From Haberlea rhodopensis (Eukaryota; Streptophyta; Magnoliopsida; Lamiales; Gesneriaceae): 64,000 nucleotides of DNA. Each line of letters begins with the position of its first letter. The stretch's first letter is position 1. The stretch covers positions 1 to 64,000 of the forward strand of contig CAJQUN010000143.1 in the NCBI GenBank assembly GCA_907163345.1. The letters run 5' to 3'. Below, piece after piece: positions 43,326 through 55,868 of the stretch. The translations under genes and the position numbers were made by a program. Under the pieces are notes generated by a model, which did not search any database, had not been told where the DNA came from, and saw only the letters and a program-made list of their open reading frames with translations.

Positions 43326-44449
43326 GAGTTCATCATTTAGAAATAATGAATTAGACTTGCAATGGTATTACATGATGATAATCTCCATCTCAACTTGAGT
43401 CTTGAAGATTTTTGACTTATTTGTGAATATCTTTGGTTGAGTTAATATTTCAAAATTGAGGAACATCTTGAGCACTTTTGAGTCATGATTGAGGGAATTA
43501 TATATTGGAACAATTTTGTTAACTATGATTTGCCTTGAGGATCTTGAAACACTTTAGAACCTATTTGAGAGCACTTTGAAGCGAAATTTTATAGTTATGA
43601 ACTATATTTGGAAATGATTTAGGCGATCTTTGGACCGTTTGAGCCTTTCAAGCTTACCATGTTTATATCAATCTCTAGATTCCTAATTTGAGCCTAATTG
43701 CAAAAGAATGGAGTATGTTCAACATACTATTAGCCCCCATTCAACAAATTTCTTTGGCAACTCATTATACCCACCTACTTGAGCCTAAATTGAAAACTTT
43801 TATCTTAACCCTAAGGGAGTATAATGAGTCTCATTAGATGCACTTGAATTGCTACATTTAAGATGAGCTTATTGTTGAAAAAAATTGTTGAATAAGAAAA
43901 GAAAAAGATAGACAAAAAGCCTTGAAAAAAAATTGAATAAATAAGACCCAAAGTGGCCAAGGCTAGAAAAAAGAAGAGGAGCTCGATAAATTGTGCTAAA
44001 AAGTGACTTTTATAAGTTATACTCTCTTCTTTGTGTTTCCCTATCTTTTCTTTGAAGCCAAACACCTAGGCCAAACATTACAAGCTTTAAAATACCTATT
44101 AATCCAAGTCTAGGAAATAATTACATTATTGGAGAAGTGCTTGAAAAGTAGGCTTATAAAGTGTTTAAAAGTAATCTTGACTTTGAGTTTAATAGCATTA
44201 TTTGATCCCAAAAGTATATATGAAACTCAAGATTGACATGAACACACAAGCACGTTCCGATTTTGCGATATATTGCTTGGCTTAGGAGAAAACACTTCTT
44301 GTTGATTTTTGGATTGACTTATGGTTGGTGGGATTTCTGAGCTTTTACAATTGTGTTGCTTAGTTAATTCATTCAAAGTATTGATGATGAACTTTGCATT
44401 TTGATCTTAATGTTTTCTCAAGGACTATCAAATCTAAGTTTGGGGGAGT
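43326..44449 (+). mobile_element. Athila-type 3' non-coding region and polypurine tract
   Basis: About 1.1 kb with no ORF. It ends AATCTAAGTTTGGGGGAGT (purine tract 44436-44449) immediately before an LTR start. The arrangement and the AAGTTTGGGGGAG sequence are typical of the 3' end of Athila/Tat elements. The left edge is the SIRE-B LTR, which probably inserted here. Confidence 0.65.
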
Positions 44450-45020
44450 TGATAGGGTTGATTATTACGTGTATTTGTGATTTGATTTGTATATATTTTC
44501 CTGTAGATTCCGGGCAGGTGTTATGCTTTTTGGTATTTATTTGATTGTTTCAGGAATCTAGGTGGAAAATGGAAGAATTGAGCTAGAATGAAGAAAACGG
44601 ATCAAACCGAGCCAAGAAATGAAGAATCTGAATTCTGGCATGACCGATCGATCGGAACAGGAGGGCGATCGATCGAAGGAGGTAGAAGTTTTGGCCAACA
44701 ATGAAAAGCGGAGCTCGATCGATCGGAAACTTGTGTTCGATCGATCGACATTGGCAGAGACTAGGCAAGAAAAAATGAAGAGAGCTCGATCGATCGGCGG
44801 CTTAGCCTCGATTGATCGAGCGAGGCAGAGAAATTCATATCCGGAAGCTAAAGGAGCTCGATCGATAGAGACATATGCACCGATCGATCGAGACGCAGAA
44901 TTTTCTGAAAATAAAAGACTTGATTTGGTTTGATTTTTTGGAAACTCTTCCATACACCCCCTCCTCTATAAATTAGGGAAGTAGGGCACGAAATTCCAAG
45001 CCATTATTCAGAGTATAATC
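44450..45020 (+). repeat. ATH LTR, first part
   Basis: Starts TGATAGGGTTGATTATTACG after the purine tract. Eight CGATCGATCG-type palindromes, some degenerate, at 44643-44893. Putative TATA box TATAAATT at 44967-44974. Cut by TEK-B after TAATC (45016-45020) and continues at 61912. Confidence 0.8.
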
Positions 45021-46869
45021 TGTGGGGTCCTCGTTACTTAATCCATTATGTATCAGTTCATTTATACATATGTGAGTAAGAATTAATTAAAACAGACACT
45101 GATTAAGAGCTGAGTTATGTAAGTTGTTACAAGTTGACAAAAACCATCATATATACAGCAAAACAACCTAGATCAAAACTCCTAAGCAGTGGTTCAGCTC
45201 GCAGCGGAAAACGACTCACAATCCCGTCCTCCCACGTCTATGAGTCCCTACAGAAACAATCACACAACATGAGTATAGATAAACAATCATCTCAGTGCGA
45301 TATCAATAAAAACATAAATGATAAAGCACTATAAACATCCAATATGATTGTCTTGTATCATGCATCATCAAATGCAATTATGTCATGACATGTCTCATTC
45401 CTCATCCTATTATAACCAGACCAATATGATATGTCTATCTCAGCTCAATATGTCATTGGAACCCTCTCACATCTTCATATTAGTAGCACATATCATACTA
45501 CCATCCTAACATGTTATAACAGCCAGAGCATATACCCAACCGACGTATATCTCTCATGCCGAAGCATATGTAGCATACCTATCGTGGCAACAATCCCAGC
45601 CAAAGCTTATACCCAACACTGGCATATCTATCGTGGCACCGATCTCAGCCAAAGCATACGCTACACATATATCGTGACATCCTCTCAACAATATAATATT
45701 ATGAATGCACATGCATATGATGTCAATAATCATATGGTACCATGCTCACTCATCATCACAACAATATCATATACTCGTACGTCAAAACGTACCTGTTCCG
45801 CGACACAAACGATATAAATTAGGCGTCAATGTCTAACCGCCTCGTTGCCCCGTCCCCTGTGATGATGCTACAACAATATGAACAATATAACATGTTACAA
45901 TAGGCTTCAAAATCAAATTCTACAGCAATATAACATTTTTCAGAATCTTGACCCTGGCGATCGATCGCCACATTTCACCGATCGATCGCCATACTGTTCT
46001 GTTCCATCGCGATTGATCACCATATTTTCACCGATCGATCGCCAATTCATTTCACCGCCTTGTTTTTGCTCTGTCTTCGGCGATCGATCGCCATAGGGCT
46101 TGCGATCGATCGCCGAGGTCTGAACATTTCGGAACTTGGCGATTTTGAGCATATCCTCATGGTTCTTCTTCTACAACTCAACTCCAACCATGAAACTTTG
46201 CTCACCAATATACCTAGCATCATATAAACATCTTTCTAGCATATTTCCAATCATTTCTTTGCGTGATAACAAGTTTCAATTCAAATCATAGAAGAATAAT
46301 AACCATGCTTCAAATTTCCATCAACTAAGTACATATACATCATATGCTATGAAATTCTTACCAAGAAGATATGAATTCACTTCTCTCAACTTTCTAGCTT
46401 GATTACCAAGTGAAACCCAAGCCAAAAGATGCAAACCTAAAGAAAGAGCTAGAGAGGAGTTTGGTAGAGATTTGTAGGTGTTTATGGTGTAGTATGTGAT
46501 TATCAAGCTGATTTTCCTTTAATATAAGCTCTTCCAACATAACTCACATTCATATTAAATTTAACTCACATACACACCACATTCAAATTCACATGCAAAT
46601 CCCCTTAAATTCATGGCCAATAGAAGACACATCCAACTATGTGATGTATTTCCATGTTAAGTCTATTTAACACATGTCTATGTTATGCACTTACCTTCTT
46701 TGATGTCTCACATATACATATTCATGTTGTTAATTCCAACGAAGTTTCATTCACAAAGGGCTTTACTCCTGCTCGGTTCAATCCAAACCCGAGTCTACAT
46801 CGTACTGTAATTAATCATAATTACACCACAATCAAATCACACATGTATACGCCATATCGAGGCATGACA
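45021..46869 (-). repeat. TEK-B 3' LTR
   Basis: Minus strand TGTCATGCCTCGATATG ... AACGAGGACCCCACA. TATA-like AATATAAGC complement at 46521-46529; six CGATCGATCG-type palindromes 45957-46116; GTACGT-CAAA-ACGTAC at 45777-45792; 12-bp palindrome ATGTCATGACAT at 45380-45391. Purine tract AATAAGTAGGGGAGAAA (minus) at 46870-46886 precedes it. Confidence 0.9.
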
Positions 46870-46944
46870 TTTCTCCCCTACTTATTGAATTTCGTACTCG
46901 AAATTGCATATGCATAACATGCATATATATACTCAACCACAATC

Positions 46945-47315
46945 CTACTGTAATAAGATAAGAAACATAATCATATATGCAATATTACAGTAATTACCTA
47001 CCAACGGTATCATAAAATGTAAAGTCATACCAGTAAATAACTCAGGATACTGCTGTATCATATGCTGCTCCGTCTCCCACGTTGCCTCTTCGACACCCCG
47101 TCGATCCCACTGTACTTTTACCATTGGTATCACTTTTTTACGCAATGTCTCAGCTCTATCCATAATCTTCACTGGTCGTTCCACATATGATACGTCTGTA
47201 TCCAACTGTACTTCAGATGGTGGCAATACATGACCCGGATCTGGTTCATATTTCCTCAACAGTGAAACATGAAACACATCATGGATACTACTCAATGCTG
47301 GCGGTAGTGCCAATC
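46945..47315 (-). pseudogene. TEK-B integrase C-terminus and chromodomain
   Basis: Continues the integrase frame from 55874 after disregarding LARD-3 (duplication CAATC). It encodes the SSIHDVFHVSLLRKYEPD end of integrase and the chromodomain (YVERPVKIMDRAE, VKVQWDRRGVEEATWETEQ, YPELFTG). Closely similar to the TEK-A chromodomain. This piece itself is open. Confidence 0.88.
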
Positions 47316-49438
47316 TGTAAGGACCTCGTGCCCTTAATCCGTTACTAGTGTATTAATACATGCCATTAGTGCATACAATCATACATGTGGGGGAGAAATC
47401 ACTTATCATCAATAGCCATTCATGCCTCATATAAAAATTCTCTACATTACTCCCTATAAGGTCTAGTTTCCCCTACCAAGTTCACATACATGTCATGCAC
47501 CAATATAATACACTAATATGTTAATTTAGCAATTCAATAGATAATTGCATACCACTCACAAATGAAGAGAAAAAGGCCCTTGCCTTTTTATACATACCAT
47601 GTACACATAATAGTGCTCACATACAAGCATCAAATAAGTATATGTGTATCGAATGTATAAAATGTCATGCTCAATACCGTCACTGGTACATCGATCCCTG
47701 GAATCACCTCCATTCCATAGCTCGAGCTCAACTCCAAAGCCATCGATGTACCTAATTACCCGCCCCAACAGAGACAGCCTCCACACGGGGTGAGCATACC
47801 AATATCCCAAATCCAATAATCACAATAATACAATTCATAATTTACAACAATGTAAATGCTATGAAATACAAAATATACTCCCTGGATGGTATCATCCTCA
47901 TCTCCTGTACTGTCCCTGTTCTCAAAACACTGAAACCATCAAATTCCCAAATGCCTGTTAATCATTACATTGATTAACATATCCATTAGCCATATACCGA
48001 TATCATACTCAATAGCATCAAATCATTAAACAATGATTACAGATATTCCATATATCTCACTTTTGGTTCCATAGTTCTATTCCATTGCTCGCTCTACAAT
48101 AGCGGCATTTCATTCCCAGGCATGCTCAACGGCAGTGGCGTCGTAACCGATGTTCGCTCAAAGGCGATGACATCCTAATTATTGCTCGCTCAAAAGCGGC
48201 ACCATATGATTCCCAATGCATATATATCAATTGTAGCAATTACCATAAACCATGCATTTCCATATACATTTATTACTGATACCATATATCATGCATTCCC
48301 ATACACATTCATTGCAATACCGTGTACCAAGCACTCAACAATTGCAATTATATAACAGGGCTATGCTCGTTCGTCATACGTACATTATAATTCCGTAGTC
48401 TGTATCAAACCTTGCCTTAGTCCCGTGACCCGATTAATTATGTGCTAACACACGAAAATGACTCATAATTATTTATGAGCACACAACACATACCCAAGCA
48501 TGAATCAAACTCTCAAATACATCATCAATGTACCTATACAATCTCCTAAAAATTTAAGGAGATTTTTTTTTTAAGTTACTGTTCATCCCTACCGATCGAT
48601 CGGTAACTTCTACCGATCGATCGGTAGAACCCAGATTTCTCATTTTTGGCTACGGCATTCGACCGATCGATCGGTAACTCCTACCGAGTTACCGATCGAT
48701 AGAACCCTGAAACTCGAAAATCATCATTTTAGCACCTCAAATCCTTCCCCAAACTCATACCAACACTTACCAACAACCACAACATTTCATAAACTCCATT
48801 AAAACCCATAAAAACACTAAAAACATAACTTTGGATTTTTACCAAAAAAAAACCCAATTTTCAAACCCAACATAATTCTTAACCAAACTCCATCATACTA
48901 CTATCAAATTGAAGATAAGGACGAGGGGAAGTTCCATACCTTATTATCTTCGAGAAATCCGGCCCTCGAGCTACGCTTCTAGCCATTTCTTCAAGAGAAG
49001 AGAGGGGGGTTTGGGGGAAAAGGGGTGGGAGGCGAGGAGAGAGGGGAGAGAAGAGAGAGGGAGGATATTACGCGTAATGACGAAACACCGAGTCCACTTG
49101 GTATATATAGTACCAAAACTCCAAAATACCAATACCTCCACAATTACATCATGATTCATTAAAAATCATCTGTTTTCAAAAACCATCTCTCCAACTCTAT
49201 TTTCATTAACAGCCCCAATACAAAGTACTCCGGACCCCAAATCCCACCAAGGTCCAAATTCCAAGGTTATCACCACGATGAGAATACAATCTCATCCCTT
49301 GGATCCAATGACTCCAAAAACAGGATTTAAAATACCCAGGAGTCCCAAAACCACAATTAATACACAAATGCCACAAATAAAATCCATTAAGGATTATTAC
49401 CACACCGGGATTAACACTAAAAATTCTCGGGTATCACA
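47316..49438 (-). repeat. LARD-3 3' LTR
   Basis: Minus strand TGTGATACCCGAG ... CGAGGTCCTTACA. TATATATA at 49102-49109 (minus); four CGATCGATCG palindromes at 48593-48715; GTACGT/ACGTAC repeat with one mismatch at 48369-48383; hairpins AGATAT/ATATCT (48041-48057), AATCATT/AATGATT (48021-48038) and TGTTAATCA/TGATTAACA (47956-47979). Confidence 0.9.
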
Positions 49439-52050
49439 ATTATCCCCCACTAATAAAATTTTGTCCTCGAAATTTGCACGACGTACTCCAAGTAACGCCG
49501 AGAACACGCAATCCCAACGGATCCACGACGTCGAATCATGAACATAACACGAACGACACACCAACCGCGAGGATACCGACCTCGCACCAAACCTGGAATG
49601 GAGTAACCTCTCCAACCGACACAAATTCTCGGAATACATCAGCATTCCACGATGCTAACCATCTCAAAGGCAGTCAACCAAACATAACTGCAATTTAAAT
49701 GAATCATTCGTGATTCTAAAATAGATATCGTCTCGATGATATCTCCACGATTCAGCCTATGATGTTAATCACACATCGTTGCCAAGGAAACCACCAGTAC
49801 ACTACAGTGTACTTATACTACATACGGTTCCCATTTTCAATTCCATCTCCATCAAATGAGTAGTTGCACCACATTGCAACACAGATTGGGCCACAACACG
49901 GCCCCGATCAATACGAAACACATCTCCGAAGATTCTACAACCGCGTGTTCCAAGAAATCTCATATTGGGCCGAACACACTATCAAGACTCCACAAGGTCT
50001 CAAGTTCTCCAAAGGACATGCAAGAACAATCGATTGCATTCCCGCCACACGTGTCAATCACGACACTAAACAAATCTGAATCCTGGACATCCCTCGTTTA
50101 TCTTGGGATTCAACAATCCTAACACAGGGATGTTATCAATTTACTCAGAAAAGAAAGTACCATGGCCTAAGATACGACAATCCCTCCTCAAGGGAAGTCA
50201 ACCAACCTTAACGATCATTCCTCAGAATGCATCGTGCCATCAAGATTTACCAATCTCAAGATGCAACAATCTCTCACCAGAGATTGCCAAACCAAGCGTA
50301 CTAGTCCGATGCTCGACGAGCATTTAAGAAGGGTTGGCATTCGTATACATATACCTGTACACATGCCTTAGCACCAACACAACATGCACACTCAATGCAA
50401 TAGACCCGGGTATCTCCAAACATACCCAGAGTCCCAAAACCAGCTGTCAAACCTCGATTATTCTCACCCCACGGAGAATGATGGTTGACAAACCAAAGGT
50501 CAAATGTATGATTCCAATATCAACATCGCACCAACCGACTCACCGAGTCAACACAGATTCCCAAAGGGTAGGTAAATCAATACCGCCTTCCTCTCAAGGA
50601 AAATGTCATGTACCATGACTTCCAACCTCAAACCACCGTTCGGAAAACTGGATATATTTATAGCAAAGTATATCCCGGAACCAACAAAATACATGACTGG
50701 TTAGAATAGTGCATCAATGCCACTATTGCCCAATCAAAACCCGTATACGCCATGTATACTCATCCTAACGATGCTCTGTACTAATGCCATAGTACACCAC
50801 AATCGAGCATTTCTCCGGAGACGTCTCTTTGAACGTCTCACCGGAAGGTAATTAATCCATTACTCGGTCCAACATCAGCAATGCTTACCATGGCTGATTT
50901 ACCATCAATCCACGGCCGATACCAGCTGTCTCCATGACAGTACAATCCAAAACTTCCCAAGGGATAAAAGCAAAACAGTAGTGTTACCCCACTAGCTATA
51001 TCCCACAATTCCAATTGTGACTCCCGTTGCATTCCATATGCACGGATGCTCAACTAGAGCTAACAACGACTTGTTGACACTCACGTTGGTACCCCCAACA
51101 AAATCGAGTTGTCCCGGTACAAGTCTTTCGAAACACTTGACGTATAAACGTCCCCGTGAGGTATTCCATACCTCAATCACCATGCCACATTGAGACTACA
51201 AGAGTCTACCATAACCCTTATCGTATCACCATACGATTCACCCAGCTCGAATCCAACGAGCAGCATAATGGCTATCACAAGCACACTAAAGCACTTAAAA
51301 CAATACCTGGCTAGCGGTTCACTGGCCCCATAGGCTTGTACCAATCTATCAACGTGACACACGTCCCATCCTGGTATACCATACCGTACAAACCATTAGA
51401 GTTGTGGGTCATCACCCAACATATCTCTAAAACACCAAAGCACAATGGACAATCCGGTGTCCTTGCTCAACTACGATGCAATCCTAATCCATTAGGACTT
51501 ATTCCACACCCTCAGGGTGGGTGTGCCCATGCCTAACACACATCACAACAACAAGCGAGTAGTTTCCTCAATGACTACTCTTACCACCCAATCACTTGTC
51601 CTAAGCCATCCCAGCGAGTATACCCAAAGGTACCACTACTCGTACAATATATACTTGAAATATGTGTTGCGGTACAATTCTCGTACGGCGCACCCAATAA
51701 TTCTTCGAGCAACCTGCTCGGCATAATGGTCTCGTCAACTAGTGACCCAGACACTACCATGTGTTCACCATAGGCACTCAAACCATACAACCAAATACAT
51801 AAACATGAATGTATTATTCATCGAAACAACGCCACGCGTCCACATAGACATCCACTATGTCATCGTCATCCCGTGACGGTGCCTGTCAACATATGACATC
51901 CAAATAACATCGTCAAACATATGACGGTACATGTCGATACACGACATCCATAGTCTCATCGCCAAACACATGTCGGCATAAGTAAATCAAGGCATGATAT
52001 CCATAAAAATGCTAAATAAACTGTAATGTGCCATACCTCATTGATAACAA
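49439..52050 (-). mobile_element. LARD-3 3' interior, non-coding
   Basis: Begins (minus sense, end of element) with GAGGACAAAATTTTATTAGTGGGGGATAAT-like purine tract next to the LTR. The bulk is homologous to LARD-2 24060-26457, for example GTTGACGAGACC and GTCTGGGTCACT near 51740-51760. A hairpin TGGGT-GATG-ACCCA lies near 51405-51418. Many short ORFs but no conserved domain. Confidence 0.8.
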
Positions 52051-52945
52051 GATAGCGGAATACCTGTCTCCGTCGTCCAACAACGGTACACAAGCAGCAC
52101 TCATCGCTCGTAGGCAGCATAATCCAGTGCTACGCACATAGTGGTATGACCCATCGCTATAGAATCAGCGGTATGATCCCTCGTCATAGAGTCAGTGGCA
52201 TAAAATATCGCTATAGATATCTGGCGGTATGGACCATCGCCATAGATGTAGCGGAATGTACCATCGCTATATGATACCTGGCAGTATGAACCATCGCCAT
52301 AGATGTAGTGGAATGACCCGTCGTTATGCAATATCCGGCGGCATGAACCATCGCCAACAGAATAGCGGAATAAACCATCGCTATAAATATCCGGCGGCAT
52401 GAACCATCGCCAATAGAATACCCGGCGGCATAAATCATCGCCAATAGAATAGCGTAATGAACCATCGCTATGAATACCCGGCGGCATAAATCATCGCCCA
52501 TAGAATAGCGGAATGAACCATCGCTAAGAATACCCGGCGGCATAAACCATCGCCAATAGAATACCCGGTGGCATAAATCATCGCCAATAGAATAGCGGAA
52601 TAAACCATCGCTATGAATACCCGGCGGCATAAATCATCGCCCATAGAATAGTGGAATGAACCATCGCTAAGAATACCCGGTGGCATAAACCATCGCCAAT
52701 AGAATAGCGGAATGAACCATCGCTAAGAATACCCGGCGGCATAAACCATCGCCAATAGAATAGCGGAATGAACCATCGCTAAGAATACCCGGTGGCATAA
52801 ACCATCGCCAATAGAATAGTGGAATGAACCATCGCTAAGAATACCCGGCGGCATAAACCATCGCCAATAGAATAGCGGAATGAACCATCGCTAAAAATAC
52901 CCGGCGGCATAAACCATCGCCAATAGAATAGCGGAATGATATCTC
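52051..52945 (-). repeat. Hairpin minisatellite of LARD-3
   Basis: Imperfect ~60-bp units alternating TAGCGGAATGAACCATCGCTA-type and CCGGCGGCATAAACCATCGCC-type hairpins, i.e. stems TAGCG/CGCTA and GGCG/CGCC around a common loop. It is the reverse-orientation relative of 23290-23990. Reported minus-strand ORFs (MPPGI.., HYSMGDDLCRR..) are only this repeat read in frame. Confidence 0.9.
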
Positions 52946-53719
52946 TCGCTATAATATGACAGCGGTCGTGTTCTTTGCTTCATATGAGCGGCAAATATCT
53001 TCATCGCTACCTCGCATCAACATACCAGCGGCAAATAATATCCCTCGCTATGATATGACAGCGGCCATGTTCTTCGCTTCATATCAGCGGCAAATATTCT
53101 CTCATTGCTACGGTATGACAGCGGCACCATTACTCCTCGTTTTAATCATGACAACGGAAATACCCCTCGCTTTACATGACAGCGGAAATACCCCTCGCTT
53201 CGACAATACCAGCGAAAAATAATATCCCTCGCTATGATATGACAGCGACCGTGTTCTTCGCTTCATATCAGCGGCAAATATTCTCTCATCGCTACGGTAT
53301 GACAGCGGCAAGTATTCACATCGCTACGCCATGAAGCGGCAAGTATTCACATCGCTACGCCATGCATGCAACCGTAATGCATAACCCGTATTCCAATAAA
53401 CATCGCCATGAGTGTATTTTAATGCACCTCGCTTCAAATGTGACATGCGGAATTTTACCATCTTCAACATTTAGCGGCAAAGCATTAAAATCATCACTCC
53501 GATATATATATGCAACCGTAATGCATAATCCATGTCTCATATGACACTGCAACCACCATGGTTAGCAACAACATAATCCAATTATGAACACATATCATAA
53601 ACGCACATAAGCAATATAGTTGTGCCACACAGCACTAACTACCATCATGCATAAGTATGTGCTTCTAATTCCCATTAACATGTTCCTAGGCCCTCAACAG
53701 CCCCAAAGAGCTAACCACT
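52946..53719 (-). mobile_element. LARD-3 leader with AGCGGC/CCTCGCT words
   Basis: 52946-53470 repeats ATGACAGCGGC and CCTCGCT words; each CCGCT can pair with a nearby AGCG. 53471-53719 is the leader next to the primer site, related to LARD-1 8334-8780, with minus-strand GTGGTTGCAG at about 53548-53557. No coding capacity. Confidence 0.7.
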
Positions 53720-53731
53720 GCTCTGATACCA
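53720..53731 (-). other. LARD-3 primer-binding site (initiator tRNA-Met)
   Basis: TGGTATCAGAGC on the minus strand, four bases from the 5' LTR end. Confidence 0.92.
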
Positions 53732-53735
53732 CTAA

Positions 53736-55868
53736 TGTAAGGACCCCGTGCCCTTAATCCGTTACTAGTGTATTAATCCATGCCATTAGTGCATACAATC
53801 ATACATGTGGGGGAGAAATCACTTATCATCAATAGCCCTTCATGCCTCATATAAAAATTCTCTACATTACTCCCTATAATGTCTAGTTTCCCCAACCAAG
53901 TTCACATACATGTCATGCACCAATATAATACACTAACATGTTCTCAATTCATTTAGCAATTCAATAGATAATTGCATACCACTCACAAATGAAGAGAGAA
54001 AGGCCCTTGCCTTTTTATACATACCATGTACACATAATAGTGCTCACATGCGAGCATCAAATAAGTATATGTGTATCAAATGTATAAAACGTCATGCTCA
54101 ATACCGTCACTGGTACTTCGATCCCTGGAATCACCTCCATTCCATAGCTCGAGCTCAACTCCAAAGCCATCGATGTACCTAATTACCTGCCCCAACAGAG
54201 ACAGCCCCCACACGGGTTGAGCATACCAATATCCCAAATCCAATCATCACAATAATACAATTCATAATTTACAACAATGTAAATGCTATGAAATACAAAA
54301 TATACTCCCTGGATGATATCATCCTCATCCGGGGTTTCCTGTACTGTCCCTGTTCTCAAAACACTGAAACCATCAAATTCCCAAATGCCTTTTAATCATT
54401 ACATTGTTTAACATATCCATTAGCCATATACCGATATCATACTCAATAGCATCAAATCATTAAACAATGATTACAGATATTCCATATATCTCACTTTTGG
54501 TTCCATAGTTCTATTCCATTGCTCGCTCTACAATAGCGGCATTTCATTCCCACGCATGCTCAACGGCAGTGGCGTCGTAACCGATGTTTGCTCAAAGGCG
54601 ACGACATCCTAATTATTGCTCGCTCAAAAGCGGCACCATATGATTCCGAATGCATATATATCAATTGTAGCAATTACCATAAACCGTGCATTTCCATATA
54701 CATTTATTACTAATACCATATATCATGCATTCACATACACATTCATTGCAATACCGTGTACCAAGCACTCAACAATTGCAATTATATAAAAGGGATATGC
54801 TCGTACGTCATACGTACCTTATAATTCCGTAGTATGAATCAAACCTTGCCTTAGTCCCGTGACCCGATTAATTATGTGCTAACACACGAAAATGACTCAT
54901 AATTATTTATGAGCACACAACACATACCCAAGCATGAATCAAACTCTCAAATACATCATCAATGTACCCATACAATCTCCTAAAAATTTAAGGAGATTTT
55001 TTTTTTAAAGTTACTGTTCATCCCTACCGATCGATCGGTAACTTCTACCGATCAATCGGTAGAACCCAGATTTCTCATTTTTGGCTACGGCATTCGACCG
55101 ATCGATCGGTAACTCCTACCGATCGATCGGTAGAACCCTGAAACTCGAAAATCACCATTTTAGCACCTCAAATCCTTCCCCAAACTCATACCAACACTTA
55201 CCAACTACCACAACACTTCATAAACCCCATTAAAACCCATAAAAACACTAAAAACATAACTTTGGATTTTTACCAAAAAAAAACCCAATTTTCAAACCCA
55301 ACATAATTCTTAACCAAAATTCATCATACTACTATCAAATTGAAGATAAGGACGAGGGGAAGTTCAATACCTTATTATCTTCGAGAAATCCGGCCCCTGA
55401 GCTACGCTTCTAGCCATTTCTTCAAGAGAAGAGAGGGGGGTTTGGGGGGAAAGGGGTGGGAGGCGAGGAGAGAGGGGAGAGAAGAGAGAGGGAGGATATT
55501 TCGCGTAATGACGAAACACCGAGTCCACTTGGTATATATAGTACCAAAACTCCAAAATACCAATACCTCCACAATTACATCATGATTTATTAAAAATCAT
55601 CTGTTTTCAAAAACCATCTCTCCAACTCTATTTCCATTAACAGCCCCAGTACAAAGTACTCCGGACCCGAAATCCCCCAAGGTCCAAATTCCAAGGTTAT
55701 CACCACGATGAGAATACAATCTCATCCCTTGGATCCAATGACTCCAAAACAGGGATTTAAAATCCTCGGGAGTCCCAAAACCACAATTAATACACAATTG
55801 CCACAAACAAAATCCATTAAGGATTATTACCACACCGGGATTAACACTAAAAATTCCCGGGTATCACA
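53736..55868 (-). repeat. LARD-3 5' LTR
   Basis: Copy of 47316-49438. TATATATA at 55533-55540; four palindromes at 55026-55134, one with a changed base; perfect GTACGT-CAT-ACGTAC at 54803-54817. It carries a few extra bases near 54330 relative to the 3' copy. Confidence 0.9.

Larger units (their letters stand above)
47316..55868 (-). mobile_element. LARD-3: non-autonomous LTR element
   Basis: LTRs 53736-55868 (5') and 47316-49438 (3'), target duplication CAATC (47311-47315 and 55869-55873), Met primer site 53720-53731, and a 4.3 kb interior with no coding capacity. The interior matches LARD-2 in reverse, including the hairpin array and 3' region. The LTR pair differs at more sites than LARD-1's, so it is older than LARD-1. 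Confidence 0.94.

Noticed and set aside
43811..44065. 84-aa minus-strand hydrophobic ORF
   Set aside because: In AT-rich Athila 3' non-coding DNA; Phe/Leu-rich composition follows from A-rich plus-strand tracts.
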